From the NCBI GenBank assembly GCA_035048495.1, contig CM068548.1:1736001-1800000 (forward strand): DNA of 64,000 bases, in the 5' to 3' direction. This document shows positions 45,901 to 57,531 of this stretch, in pieces; position 1 is the first letter of the stretch, and every line of letters starts with the position of its first letter. The notes beneath the pieces are model-generated. The model did not search any database. It was not told the DNA's origin and was given only the letters and a program-made list of their open reading frames with translations. The translations under genes were made by a program, and so were the position numbers. The stretch comes from Euptelea pleiosperma. Taxonomy: Eukaryota > Streptophyta > Magnoliopsida > Ranunculales > Eupteleaceae.

Positions 45901-48859
45901 TCGGTTACATGTCTCTCTTCCAAAGTAAGAAACAAGCAATCGATTGATCCATCTTCTCGAAAGTAATAACTTCTGCCAATTGAAATAGAGGAGACGGGGA
46001 CCTTCAGTCTCGGATTATTTCGTATTTTCTTGCTTCTCTATTTCAAAGTGGTCCAATTGGTCATCTTTTTTGGGTTCTGAATTCAGGTTGTGAAAATTGG
46101 TTTTAGCCCTTGGATTCAAAGTGCGTTTAATGGTTAAACGTTTTGGGCGTGAGAGATGATGGATGGGTAACTGTGATGGATTTTCAAAGGTTTGAGTTGT
46201 GTAGGAATTAATAGGTTTTGGATGAAATGGGAATGGAAGAGTTGTGGAAGCCATTACTGAAAAAACAATTCTAAGGAACTGAGACTCATTCTTTTCTTTT
46301 CTTTTCTTTTTTTATGTTTAAAAAAGTAATAAAAATAAAATAAATAAAAGAAAGTCAGCAACCAACTAACTTGGGTTGGTAAAAGAATGCGTTTTTTTGA
46401 ATTCAGTATGATGTGGCGAAAGCTGAACAGGGCCTTTCGTTTATGAATACGTCCCAGGCGCATAGAATCCGCACCCTCGTAAATAGGGTCTTCATTGAAG
46501 ATAGATGCAATATCATTTTCTCTAATTATCTCCTCGTCAAAGATATGTGGTGACCCTGAATTCTTTTTCTACAACGGAATTTTCTTCCTTTAGATATTCA
46601 TCAAAAAATTTTATGACCCCCAATCTCAATTCATTGTGAAATGTTTAAAATAGGAAGAAGATAAGTGTATTCCAATCAGACTAGTTACATCAATATACTG
46701 GTCTTTTAGAATCTCCGGCAGCATCACAGGCACGATAAGACGACATCTTTGAATCTCTGCTCGAAAGCTCCTTTGGAAAGATTTGCTCTGATACCATTTG
46801 ATGCATCCGGACTTTAACTCTACGCACTACTAAGGTTTCCTTATAGAAAAATCCTAAAAAGTTCTTGCATAGCGCTAATCCAAGCAACCCAAAAGTTTAC
46901 AAAGGAACCAAATAAAGGCAAAAAGTAAATTTTGTAAAGCTCCTTACAATTATTTCTTAACAATTATTTGGAAGATAATAAAACCTTAGAAGCTTAAACT
47001 TAAGGTCTAAGAAACTGATTTGAACCATTAATCTAAAGTAATTTAAAGCTTATTTTTGAAATGGGTAAAATACTTTTAAACCATGCCACTACGATTACAA
47101 CCAGATTTTTAACATAGTTTTGAAGCTCAAAACATCAAAATCTTGACAAAAGTTGTGATATGGGTATTGTAGATCTCGGGAAAAGCTTTCCAACGTGTTT
47201 AATGGCTTCTTAATTGGATTTGACTGCTCGAATTTGACTGCATCATGCTTTAACTGAATATATGACCCTGGACAAAATGGAATAGTGGGAAAGGATTTAT
47301 GAAATGAAATCCAGATAGTTGGGATCCAGCTTTGATTATGATGATGGTGATGATCAGTGAAGTTTGTAAATATTTGCCTACTTTGTCAAAATTAGAATCC
47401 TGGTAGAAAATGTTGGGGAAAAATTTTCATTGTTATCCTTGCATTATTATTGCAGTTTTGTTTGCTGCAATACTATTTTCAGACAAGTATTACTAATTCC
47501 AGTTAATAAAGATCATACCATTTTATCTCAATAAACAGAAAGTTTCCTGCCTCACTGTTGAACCATAAATCAAGAATTCTTGAACTTGATATCCTAGGCT
47601 TGATTTTCATTTATTCACTATGTAATAAGTTTCAATGGTTAAAGGTTGTATAAACTCCCATGCACATCCAACTTTGCTCGCCTGAACTGACTTTATTATA
47701 TACTATGTTACCCAGGTATGATTACAGGTTTTGAATATGGATACATGTTCAAATGTTGGACTTGCTACCCCAAATTTTATCGTTTTACTTTGATGATATT
47801 TTATTATTTTAGTTTAATTAAAATTGCAGTTGTACAATTAGATAGTGAATCATATAAGTAGTACGAACTAGTTTCATTTGTAGGTTAAGGCTGTAGCTTA
47901 TTATTTTATGTGTTAAAATTCTTTCTTCTCTTTTTTCCGCTTGCACAAGTATGCTGTCCAACTCATTAGGTACTTACCCAACAGAGAAAAAAAGAGCTTG
48001 GAAAATCAAACATGTATTTGTTGGATTTGGTTACAGATCCTGTACCCATACCCATGTTGTGTTGTGTTGACACGGGTATGGTGGGGTAAATAGAAGGGTC
48101 TGGGTATCATAGATTATATATATTCCATGCTATTGTTCATTGATTCTTTTGGTATTAGGTGAGGATGACGCCCCTGGCATTGCATTGCTGAAAAATGAGA
48201 CAAGCAATGGATCTGTGAGAAGTGCTGCCGTCGACACCAATAGCAGAGTAGAACCTCAGTTGCAGAAATGTGCGACGAGCATTGATACTACAAGGACACC
48301 TGCCCTGGACAATGGTAACGAAGGACGGCCATCTCTATTATCAGCAAGAGTTCAAAATTCACCCAATTCAACCGTTGATACTGAGCCACATCCACATACA
48401 GAACCACAGCCCCATCACCCTAGAATTTTCACAGCCAACCAAATCAGGTCCTCCATTTCTGCTACTGAGAATATCCGTATTCTTTGTTCTGTCACCATAG
48501 CCCTTTTGGTAGTTCTATCTCATCTTAGTCTTCCTCTAGTAGGCAGTAAGACCGTAAGGAGCATCATAACCTCCAGGCCACTTTATCTACTCTTGTTGAC
48601 TGACATCACTATAGTTCTTGCACGACTTCTGCTTGTAAAACAAGGAGGTTCTATGCAGACCGAAGCAAGAAGAGCGCCAACAGAAGATGAATATGGTTGG
48701 GCAGAGGGAGTAGGTAAGGCTTTGGAGATGGGTTTGGTGTTGCACAAAGCCATCAATGCAGCTTTCATGGATTGTAGTGTCTATGCAGTCATCGTCGTCA
48801 GTGGCCTTTCTCTGGTAAACATTGGTTGTATTGTTAACATCTTGGGCTCAGCTGAGTAG
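39901..48859 (+). CDS. GET2: GET2/CAML-type receptor subunit for tail-anchored protein insertion
   Basis: Two exons, 39901-40105 and 48159-48859, GT-AG with phase 1 (G joined to GT gives Gly69), for 301 aa. Exon 1 encodes MATSAREARRRKIVERGSDR then LALITGQI. This basic motif plus RL..ITG is the signature by which yeast Get2 and mammalian CAML capture the GET3 ATPase carrying a tail-anchored protein. A Ser-rich and polar linker follows. Exon 2 ends with three hydrophobic segments (about 175-197, 209-228, 272-296), matching the three-helix ER membrane part of the family; the plant member is known as G1IP. Its partner in the ER membrane would be GET1. The 8.05-kb intron is full of repeats. An upstream in-frame ATG at 39862 would add 13 residues. 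Confidence 0.85.
41800..42045. repeat. Weak foldback with TTTCGGTTTC words
   Basis: ACCATGGTTCAAAATTTCAG at the left is loosely inverted at ACTTTGCACCATGATT on the right. Similar words (TTTCGGTTTCAGACGAAAC) occur near 52335. The arms are poorly matched. Confidence 0.35.
43610..43730 (+). mobile_element. SINE-like sequence (tRNA-derived)
   Basis: An A-box-like TGATCAAGTGG (43628-43638) is followed 33 bp later by a B-box-like GGATCGAGTCC (43671-43681), with an A-run at 43722-43729. This spacing fits a tRNA-derived Pol III promoter. No second copy was found here and no TSD was confirmed. Confidence 0.38.
44308..44772 (-). repeat. 3' LTR of the intronic gypsy element
   Basis: 465 bp. It aligns with 46799-47245 through GCACTACTAAGGTTTTCTTA, CAAAGGAACCAAATAAAG and TTGACTGCATCA, with many substitutions, so the element is old. 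Confidence 0.72.
45273..46476. mobile_element. TIR transposon, Pack-MULE candidate, nested in the gypsy remnant
   Basis: 1204 bp with about 35-bp inverted ends (GGGCGCAGATTCTATGCGCC and its complement GGCGCATAGAATCCGCACCC). A degenerate 9-bp flank (CAACAAATA and TCGTAAATA, 5 of 9 equal) would fit a Mutator-type TSD. No transposase. The interior carries gene-like sequence on the minus strand with a start codon and a plastid-type presequence, so it may have captured host exons. Confidence 0.68.
46015..46254 (-). pseudogene. Possible captured first exon with a chloroplast transit peptide-like start
   Basis: 79 codons from MASTTLPFPFHPKPINSYTT to a TAA. The N-terminus is rich in Ser, Thr and Pro with few acids, then basic (HLSRPKRLTIKRTLNPRAK), then acidic. 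That is the profile of a plastid-targeted precursor. It starts 220 bp inside the transposon end. I do not recognise the mature protein, and the frame stops where an exon would be expected to continue. Confidence 0.35.
46785..46796 (-). other. Primer binding site (initiator tRNA-Met) of the intronic element
   Basis: The minus strand reads TGGTATCAGAGC, two bases from the LTR end at 46799. Confidence 0.8.
46799..47245 (-). repeat. 5' LTR of the intronic gypsy element
   Basis: 447 bp, paired with 44308-44772. The CA end lies at 46799-46800 on the minus strand. Confidence 0.72.
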
Positions 48860-50173
48860 GGGAGAGTAGATGATCAGTCGTTCACATTTTTTTATGCCGT
48901 GTATCCTACTACCCCACATTAATTTGGGCTCACTGGTCATCCTAGCTAACTGACCTGAGTGAGCTTGTTTGCTGCGTTTTTCTTTCCCTAAGATTTGGTA
49001 GAACTTTATCTTTGATATAATTGTAATTTGTGTAATTGTGTGGATTTGGCTTTTGTATGAATAGAAATAGAAACAAGTCACTCTTATTTTGCTACGCATT
49101 AAGGTGATCTCATCATCGTAGTTGACCCATTATTGAATGGTTGGGATCATTAGTTGGATTGATTTACCGTGGGGCCCTGCAATTGGCCCTTCAGGTGAGG
49201 TAGCGGATTTTTTTATATTGTTACCAGCTCCCAAAGAAAATGCGGTTAAAATAAAATGTAGGGGGGCATGTTTGGCTAGGGGGATGTCCTGTCGGATGAG
49301 GCTGGGAGAGATTTTTTGTTTTGTTTTGTTTTGCAGGGTGGAACAGTGGATGAGGAAAGATATCCAGACAACACTGCTTCGAATGTACCTATTGGCACTT
49401 AGGTGCACACCATCAGAAACCTGATTGACAATCATCCAGGAACGTGTAGGTGTCATTTCCAGGAAATTTTTCCCGATCTGCAGTCAAACCCTAGTTGGTT
49501 CACTATCAACCCAAACAGTGCAATCAACAGACCATATTATAGGTTTGTTTGTTTGCCTGCACAAGTATGCGATCCTACACCAAATGTGGAAAGTTTGGCA
49601 CCAAGAAAATGGCATTCTGCTGTATTTGCTGCCAGCCGTCCCCCATGAGAGACATGTTCTTCATCTTCTCCAGCCCCAGAGGTGGGCCTTCAGCTCCATA
49701 TACACACCAATTGGATGATCCTAACAATCTTATCAATGAGCTGGCCACTTTCCTCTCGACCTACCCGTCATTAAAAATAAAACTACCCACACCCCAAATG
49801 CTTTTTACTTTCCCACTACTTAGCATTGCTCTAGTATCCCATGCTGTTTATTTCGACCACAAATGAAGCCTCAAGCTTTCGGGAGAGCCTACATAAAATA
49901 GTCTTGAAAGAAAGAACACTAACATGCCATGAAGAAAAAATTCACATCATCCTGTTAATGATCAAAAACTTGAACGAATTAAGGCTATAAAGATATTCTT
50001 TAAGCTTCTCCCTATAGATTTAATACAAGCTTCACATCATTGCCAGTGGTACATCCTAGAAAGGAGCAACAGTAACTGTCACCAGAACTATGAAGCTCAG
50101 GGAGGAAAAGGACCCATATGAGCTGCATAACCAAGTTACACTTTGATTAACCTACTTGGCACTTACTTCCAGA
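48860..50173. other. 3' regions of the two convergent genes
   Basis: No separate gene is supported. The first part is presumably the 3' UTR of the GET2-type gene, and 49870-50173 that of the FRIGIDA-like gene. Short ORFs at 49130-49870 look random. Confidence 0.5.
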
Positions 50174-53100
50174 CTACTGAGGATATGAAGGTTGGTATGT
50201 GGCAGGAGCAAGAGTGTTATAATCATATGCACCATAGCTTGTCTGTGTAACATATGACCCACTGCCTTGGGCCGCAGCAGCAACCATATCTTCGGGTGGG
50301 AATGAGTAGTGTTGAAGTCCAGAGGGAGTTTGGTTATGTACTCCAGCATATGATGACGCGTATGAGGTTGAAGTGGGGCCCTCATAGAAACTGTGACTAG
50401 GATAATTGTACGACCCAGAATATCTAGCACCTTGGTTCTGATGTGCAGGGGTGGGGTTCCTGGGGCCAAAAGAAGGGTAAGTATTGGAAACCCTGCCTGC
50501 TTTGGCTGGACGGAAGGCAGCAGGACCACCACTACCTCCTCGGGCTCGCTTGTTGGCTGCAGCCACACTTTTCTTTCTATCGATCTTGGCTTTCTCCAAC
50601 TGAGTGACACGCTTCCTTACGCTCTCAAGAGTGAACTCAGATTCAAGCTTGTGGTCTTCAACACATTTGATGATAGTTTTAAGGGAATTCAACTCTAAGG
50701 CAGAGGCATCCTCCTGAAAGAGTTGGTTCAGAATTCAGATCAACTAAATATGCAGCGAAACATAGAAATCCTTAACATGTTCATACATGAATTCTGAAGC
50801 ACACATCTAAGTGCAAGCATATAAGATGCATGAATGATTTTTAACAGAAAATCCTTCATGATGCAATGGAAAGTAATGGACAATGACAAGTTCAATGTAG
50901 TTGGATGTCAACACACCGTTGCAGTGGCGTTGTGATGACCATTCGTCGATATTGCATTGGCACGTTTCCTGGAGTTGCCGAGATAGGTCTTAAGCAGAGA
51001 AACTGGAGGAAATCGTTCAGTCAAACCAGCCTCGTAAGCGAAATACACAGCCTCAATCTCCTTTCCACTCTTCACCAACGCATCAATTATATCTGCAATA
51101 GAACACACAGCTTTAATCAAGAGTGATTCAAAAATGAAATGGAACGAGAACAATGTGCTACTGGAAAATGATACATCAGATTCAGATTCAAGTGTCAAGT
51201 GTCGACAAGGACAGAACACCTAGTTAACTGTTTCTTTCTTCTATTTCTTATTGATCCAAGAGAATCTCGTGAAGTATCTGAACATTCTTCACCACTAAGA
51301 TTATATTATAAAGAAAACAAAATTAGGAAGGGAGGACTCTGGCCCAAAGCTCAATTGCTTGTCGTAATGCACCAAAACCATGAGATCTCAGTTTCAATCC
51401 CAGCTTAAAAGTGAGAGAGAGTCCCCTATGCATGAAGGGTGCTTATTTACACCTTGCTTTGTCAACTCCTTGATGCAACATAAAGTAAGCAAAACGAAAA
51501 TATCCCTTTCCCCCTTGGGGCCACCAAACCTGTATGTGTGGAAGGCCCTATGGGACTAGTCGGGTGCTCTAAGAGGCCCGGATACCCATGGTATCAAAAT
51601 ACACACACACACACACACACACATATACATATATATAAACAAATAAAAATATGGCCCAAGTGAAATGCACGAAAGCCAATTAGAGGCTCTGAAAAAATCA
51701 GAAAAAATAAGAAATATGTAAATGCAAGAAAATTTCATAAAACTACATTATATAACTGATCTAAGGTCAAGAAGGTGACTTAAAGTGCTGCCATGCTGAA
51801 CTGGAGTCTATCTTATAAACCTGCATTCAAAGTACTCTACACCCTCATGTTATACTCAATCCACTTTGCCTTCAATTGCGATTCAAAGTTTATGACGAAC
51901 CCTAACCAATTGCGCCACAGATATTCTAGATAGAAAAAGTTAATTACCAATGTGTTCCAAATAAATAAAAAATTGCATATGTTTATATCAAATAGAGGGG
52001 TGTAAAGTGGGTATTTGGAATGCAAGTTTACAAGGCAGACTTTGGTTCAAGCCAATAAAACTGAATGTCACTCTTATTGACCCTAAATTAATTGTATGAA
52101 CTGGTTTTATACAAAATTTTGTTGCATTTATATGTTTCTTATTTTCAAAAAAAATTTAGCCTTCAGAATTTTTTAAAGCCTTTTTCTAGATTTCACAGTT
52201 TCATGATGGCTTCAGTGGGTTTCGTCTAAAATGGATGCAACAAAACTGACAGAAACCAAGCAAAACTGCTACTAAACTCTTTGAATCACAAAACATCTAG
52301 GTTTTTTGCATCATTCACTAGTGAAACCATAAAGTTTCGGTTTCAGACGAAACTTGAAATCATGGAGTAAAACACTGTAAACCCCTTAACTTATATTGAC
52401 TTTTTACATTTTTAATTAACTTTCGAAGTTAAACTCTTAGAAACCTACTTATCAAAAAAGAAAAAACTCTTAGAGACCCCAAAAATAACTGTAAACGTTT
52501 TTCAAACATGGACCCACCATATCCCTGGACTAACTTCTACTAAAAGAAAAAATATCTAAAAAAACCCAACCCCAATGATCAAATTTCTACCACAATGGAC
52601 ATAGGCCCCAACTTCAGAGTTCATAACCCCTCTTCTTCTCTTCTCTTCCCCCATGACATGTAGGTTGGTGTCATAGTCACAAAGTCGGGATTCAGAAATA
52701 AATCGGCGAGGGGTCAAGTCGAGAAAATTCGGATAAATTTGGTAAAAATCGACAGAAATCGGCAAAAATAAAAAATATATCATGGCATTTTTCAAGTTAG
52801 AAATGTTGTTTTAACAAAACACATTTATCGGATGAAAACCACATCTATAATTCCATAGTAATAAATCATAACTCATAAGCATGATATATCATTCATCGGC
52901 AAAATCAAAATCAAAAGGGAAAAAAAATGGATCTCATCCAATTAATCGGCAAAATTCGACAATATCGCTGATTAATCGCCGAGTTTTTTGATTAATCAGC
53001 GATTTTGCCGATTAATCGGCGATTGATTCGTGAATTCAAAAAATCAGAGATTTTTGGAGAATTTTTTAAAAATTCGGAGGTTTTTGTGACTAGGGTTGGC

Positions 53101-56100
53101 GTTCTACATTTTTTGTTTTTTCAATTGGTATGTTAGTGGCCTAGATCATAATTCAAGTGAGAAACTCAGGTGATGATCTTGAACATGATACCCTCAAAGA
53201 CCGTTGTAAATGCCCACAACAACTTTTTCTATCCATAAACTCCAACTAAAAGGGGATTAACTTCTGCACGGTCTCATCTCTCATCCCAAAGCGCCAGTGT
53301 AAATCTATCAAGTTACCTCTATCACTTGCTTGAAGAATCAATTCTATGCCAAAACAATAAAAGACTACTACTAAGACTTTTAGCCGGTCAGCTCAACAAA
53401 TCACAAGTCCATAAAAAGGGAATTTGATCTTTAATCTCCATCATATACCTTATGCCTTTGGAGAATCATCACGAACCTTAGGGATCTGTTTCCACACCTC
53501 AAACTTGTAGCTTGCATTGATTCCACTGATTCCCCAAAGCATATCAATAATTCCTTCACAGCCACAATCTATGATACCGCCCAGTGTACCAATATCAACA
53601 CAGTAGGATACCAATACTGGTAATAGATGGATACTGCAAGGATACTTCTATATTATATCTTTCTCATTTCCTCGTTGACTATTTGTTATTTTCTCACCTC
53701 AATTTCTAATTGTTTTGCAGTATAAGTATTTAGATAAGATATTGTAGCAAATCTAAGTATAAAGAACTTTGTAAGAGTAGAAGTTTCATTACATTTAGCA
53801 TGATATAAATGCTAAAAAAATATTTAGCTTTAAAAGATTATAAATAAAGTGTGGTATGATTCGTATGACGTATGAACATATTGGATGGGATGCCATATCC
53901 TAGAAGTTTCATTACATTTAGCATGAGATAAATGCTAAAAAACAATATTTAGCTTTAAAAGACTATAAATAAAGTGTGATTTGAAGTATCAAGTACGAAC
54001 ATATTGGATGGGATATCCATGTCCTAGATTTCAGGAAATGTAAGAATTGTATCCCCTTTTTCCATGCTAGCATCTGTATCCGTATTCATTTATGGACTCT
54101 TATTATCTTAAGCCAGAGGTCTCTAGCTGCAGATGATATTCCAAAAGTTTCTACTGAAATCTGCGTTGATAATGGAACCAGAAGATGTTCACCTCTTACT
54201 CTGGTTCTGCGTCTAGAGCTTTCAGCATTTAAAGCAGGGCATTACTGTGTGAGGCGGTGGAAGTTTTGTTTTGTGGGAGGATGTGGTCGTTGCCATCTCT
54301 GAGGTGGCTGGATTGCACTCTTTTGTCGAGTTGATTCCAAGTGAAGGTCTGAAGTGTGTTTTTCGTTGAGGGCCAGAGCAGACTTCTTTTTTGTGCAGAT
54401 TAGTTTCTCATGTATTCGAGGGGACGGATTTGGGGTTAGAGGATCAGGCGTACTCTTGTGACAGTGACAAACAGTTGTGGAGGGTGCTGCCTATCCGGAG
54501 GGGAGGATTTGGTATGAGAACCTGAATGTTAGTCCTGTTTCAAGTGACAAGCCGGCTAGAGTATCCCATGAACTTCAAAGGTTGGCCTGTCAGTCTAACT
54601 CAGGTGATATTTTGGGTATTGGTTGTCATAGGAAAGGGAGAAAGGTGTGTGATTGATCATGAGGACCAAGATTTTGTCGTTGAATGTTAGAGGTTTGGGG
54701 ACTAGGGAGAGAAGGTCAGTAGTGAAAAGTGTCATTAGAAGATGGGGGTGCCAAGGTGGTGATTCTCCAAGAAACTAAACTTGAGAAGATGGAAGCTCGT
54801 GGCATCAAAGATTCATGTGGGCTCAAGGACTTTGGGTGGCACGATCTTCCAGAGGTATTGTCATCATATGGGATCATAGTTTACTGGATGTTAGGGATGT
54901 AGTAGTGGGAGCTTTTTCGGTGTCGGTTCTCAGCAATTGTGTGGGAGAGCAGTTTTATAGGGTGTTTATCTGGGGCTTATGGACCTACAAAGAGGAGATT
55001 CCAATTTCAATTCTGGGAAGAGTTGGGAGTTCGGAGCTTTTATTAATCGTAACATCCTCTTGGATCTCCCTATTAATGGGGGCAAGTTTACGTGGTACAA
55101 TAACCAAGACGTCTCCATCCTCAATAGGTTGGATAGATTCTTGGTTTCTGCTAAATGGGAGGAACACTTTTCAAGGGTGTCTCAAGTAGAGATACCCAGA
55201 CCAACGTCGGATCATGCGACTCTTATGTTAGATTGTGGGGGGGTTCCCAATCGTCCTTCATTTCGATTCGAGAATATGTGGGGCTATTTTGCACTAAATT
55301 TAAAGAAAAGGTGAAGGAGTGGTGGAATGGTTTTTATTTCTATGGGAGAGTGGGAGAGGTTTTTAGGCGAAATCTCAAATCCCTTATAGAAAAGATTAGG
55401 TAGTGGAAGAGAGAGGAATTTGACAGGGTTGATGAGAAGAAGGGACTATTCTTGAGGAGATTTCATTGATTGACAAGGAGGAGGATCATCCTTTGTCTGC
55501 AGAAGACTGTTACGGGAGAATCAATCTTAAAGAGGAATATCACCATTTAGTGAAAATGGAAGAGATAAGTTGGAAACAGAAATCAAGGATCAGATGGTTG
55601 GAGGGCGATAATAACACGAATTATAAAATGGTCCTTAAGTTCATTGAGAGTACATACATCTTTATTATTAAAATAATGAATTAAACATATAATTTTGATA
55701 GTACACAATGGAAGGAACAAAAAGTGACCAAAAAAAAGAAAAAAAATGGATGGAATGCAACAAAGAATCACGATAGATATATGATTCTATCTTTTCAAGA
55801 AGGTAAATGCAATGTAATCTTTTCCATGAATGAAACATCACCATATACATTCCTAAATTCAACAAAAAGCAATCAATAAATACAAAATAATTTTTCAGGT
55901 ACTTTTGGTATAAACACAATATATAACTCTCGAAAGACAGACCTCCCATTTTCTCCCCAAACCCTAATGCAGCAGTAAGTTTTGGCATATCCCTCCTTGA
56001 TGGGTACTCCATTACCAATTTCCACAGGAACTCATCCTCGAACCTCGAACGCAGTCCGAACCCAACCACCATCTGCAGAAACATCGCGGCTTCCACAGGC

Positions 56101-56777
56101 CCCACCCCACCCCCTTCCTCATCATCCATCTTCTCCTTCCACGATTCAGCAACAGCGGCCGCTCTTTCAGCAAGGCTTCCAGCAACAGCAACCGAATCCG
56201 TGCTAGGAAACAGAGCTGAAAGCAGCGTCCCACATGCCCAACGTCGGTCAGGAACTCCAACCTTGGCAGATTTTTGTGAAACAAATTTCTCCACGGCATC
56301 CAAAACTAAGCGCGGCGGATCCACTGATTCTGCGATTGCCAAAGATATCTGCGACCTCAAAGTCACCGATTCCTTCCGTTTCGCCACCATAAACCTCAAC
56401 AAGCCGGAAGAATCCATCTTTCGGCAATACGACCGAAGCGCTTCTGGCAATTCGACGTTTTCGGTGACGGCTTTCTCGAATTCCAAGAACGCTGCTTGTT
56501 TCTGCTCCTCAACGCGGGCAATGACTACCGATTCGCTCTCGAAAATCGAATTCCCTCGTTGTTCTAAAGCTTCTACGGTTTTCTTGGTCACTGAATCTAG
56601 AGTTTCGAACTTTGAATTTAGAGCTTTGGATTTCTGGAGGATGGATTCTTCGAGAGAAGAGAAATGGTTCGAGAGGGTTCTCCATAGTTGAGTGCAGTTC
56701 GTTAAGAGGGCATTTTGGGTTTCGAGGTCGTCCAAGGCCTTCTGAATCCGATCTCTATCGATTATTTTTGTTGCCAT
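50174..56777 (-). CDS. FRL4: FRIGIDA-like protein (FRL4 type)
   Basis: Three exons on the minus strand, 56777-55943, 51092-50917 and 50713-50174, all GT-AG, giving 516 aa. The start is MATKIIDRDRIQKALDDLET. The N-terminus is a coiled coil (Leu/Glu-rich, about 5-115). The FRIGIDA domain follows, with ALGFGEKMGD, LVKSGKEIEAVYFAYEAGLT and ERFPPVSLLKTYL across the exon 1/2 junction. Then comes LESEFTLESVRKRVTQLEKA and the family's basic NKRARGGSGG patch. The C-terminus is a Pro/Tyr/Ser/Gln-rich tail ending in SYPQ, usual for FRL4 proteins. FRL proteins are plant nuclear factors related to FRIGIDA, which promotes FLC expression; the exact role of the FRL4 type is less clear. It is convergent with the GET2-type gene. 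Confidence 0.92.
51601..51624. repeat. (AC)n microsatellite
   Basis: About twelve ACs in a row followed by ATATACATATATATA. Confidence 0.9.
52669..53093. mobile_element. MITE-like foldback in the FRIGIDA-like intron
   Basis: The ends are inverted (TGTCATAGTCACAAA and TTTTTGTGACTAG) and flanked by GGTTGG on both sides (52663-52668 and 53094-53099). The interior is full of AATCGGCGATT/GATTAATCGGC words that pair with each other. Non-coding. Confidence 0.6.
53779..54026. repeat. 123-bp tandem duplication
   Basis: AGAAGTTTCATTACATTTAG starts at 53779 and again at 53902. The copies stay alignable through ACATATTGGATGGGAT with small indels and substitutions. Confidence 0.85.
54655..55645 (+). pseudogene. 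LINE ORF2 fragment (endonuclease), antisense in the FRIGIDA-like intron
   Basis: Frames shift between MRTKILSLNVRGLGTRERRS, VVILQETKLEKM, SRGIVIIWD, GGKFTWYNNQ, LNRLDRFLVS and SDHATLMLDCGG. These are the ordered motifs of the apurinic-type endonuclease of plant LINEs. After it come WKQKSRIRWLEGDNNT, which normally precedes the RT domain, and then the sequence stops. No RT follows. At least two frameshifts. The loss is at the 3' side, unlike the usual 5' truncation. Confidence 0.85.
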
Positions 56778-57149
56778 TGACGAAGGACAGAAATTTCTAT
56801 GATAAGAAAACCCTAAACCCTAGTCGGAAATCCATGAATATTTGACATCCCCACAACCAGGTGTAGTAGACGTAGACCTTGTTGGATCGCAACTCCTCGA
56901 GATGCGTGTTAAAAGTTTTTATCTTATCTATGGTGTATCTCGAGATGCGTTCATAACTCCTCTAAGAAACAATAGTTACGACGAAAATAACGGCCGTTAT
57001 AAAGGTACCGCCCCAACCCCGCTAATTTATTTTTTGAAAAGGAAATTTTTTTCAAATAATTAACAATTTCGGAGTTTATTACGAAGACGTCAATAACCTT
57101 TCACAAATTCTCACAAGAGCACTGATTTTCAGTTTTCCCTCAACCTTTC
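56778..57149. other. Upstream region of the FRIGIDA-like gene
   Basis: The first bases are presumably 5' UTR and promoter. A fragment of the AACGG foldback family (ATAACGGCCGTTATAAAGG near 56987) lies here. Confidence 0.5.
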
Positions 57150-57154
57150 TGGTA

Positions 57155-57489
57155 AGGGTAATTCTATTTGCACCCCGAAAATTCCATAAGCATCCAATTT
57201 GGGTGCTTTTGGCCGAAAGTGCCCTTGACACCAAAAAAAAAACCCTAAGTACCCCACCCCACCTCTCTCCCTCCCTCTCCACCTCTCCCTCCACCTCTCT
57301 CCCTCCCTCTCCCTCTCCACCTCTCACCATCGTCTCTCCCTCTCCACCTCTGTCTCTCTCTCACCTTGAAACAAACCCAAAACAAAGAAAAAAAAAAAAA
57401 AAAAAAAGAGGAAGAAGAAGGAGAAGGAGGATGACGCCGTCGCCGTTGCCGCCGCCGCCACCAGCACCACAGGTACGTCTCTCTCTACT

Positions 57490-57531
<42 letters not shown>

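Larger units (their letters stand above)
44308..47245 (-). mobile_element. Degraded Ty3/gypsy-type LTR element in the intron
   Basis: Two direct repeats (44308-44772 and 46799-47245) act as 3' and 5' LTRs on the minus strand. They share GCAACCCAAAAGTTCACAAA, and the minus-strand LTR start TGATGCAGTCAA. The PBS TGGTATCAGAGC lies at 46796-46785, two bases from the LTR. Just before the 3' LTR the minus strand reads AACTCGATGACGAGTTTTCT, a phrase common at the end of plant gypsy elements. No pol is left. The interior carries a nested DNA transposon. Confidence 0.72.
40106..48158 (+). other. Single large intron of the GET2-type gene
   Basis: Donor CAACG|GTACCC and acceptor GGTATTAG|GTGAGG. The intron holds a weak foldback (41800-42045), a SINE-like sequence, and a gypsy remnant with a nested Pack-MULE-like element. 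Bases 40106-41790, 42046-43600, 43740-44307 and 47246-48158 show no gene. Confidence 0.8.
51093..55942 (-). other. Intron 1 of the FRIGIDA-like gene
   Basis: 4.85 kb. The donor is ATGGGAG|GTCTGT and the acceptor TTGCAG|ATATAA, joining Gly and Asp (MG-D). It contains a CA microsatellite, a MITE, a tandem duplication and a LINE fragment. Bases 51093-52660 and 53100-53778 show nothing else. Confidence 0.85.

Noticed and set aside
45460..45939. 159-codon minus-strand ORF inside the Pack-MULE candidate
   Set aside because: Contains a poly-Lys run from a homopolymer, has no recognisable domain and no splice links to the candidate exon at 46015-46254. Not called as a gene.
49130..49866. Several overlapping ORFs of about 80-108 codons downstream of the GET2-type gene
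   Set aside because: They overlap on both strands without domain, codon pattern or splice evidence. Likely 3' intergenic sequence.
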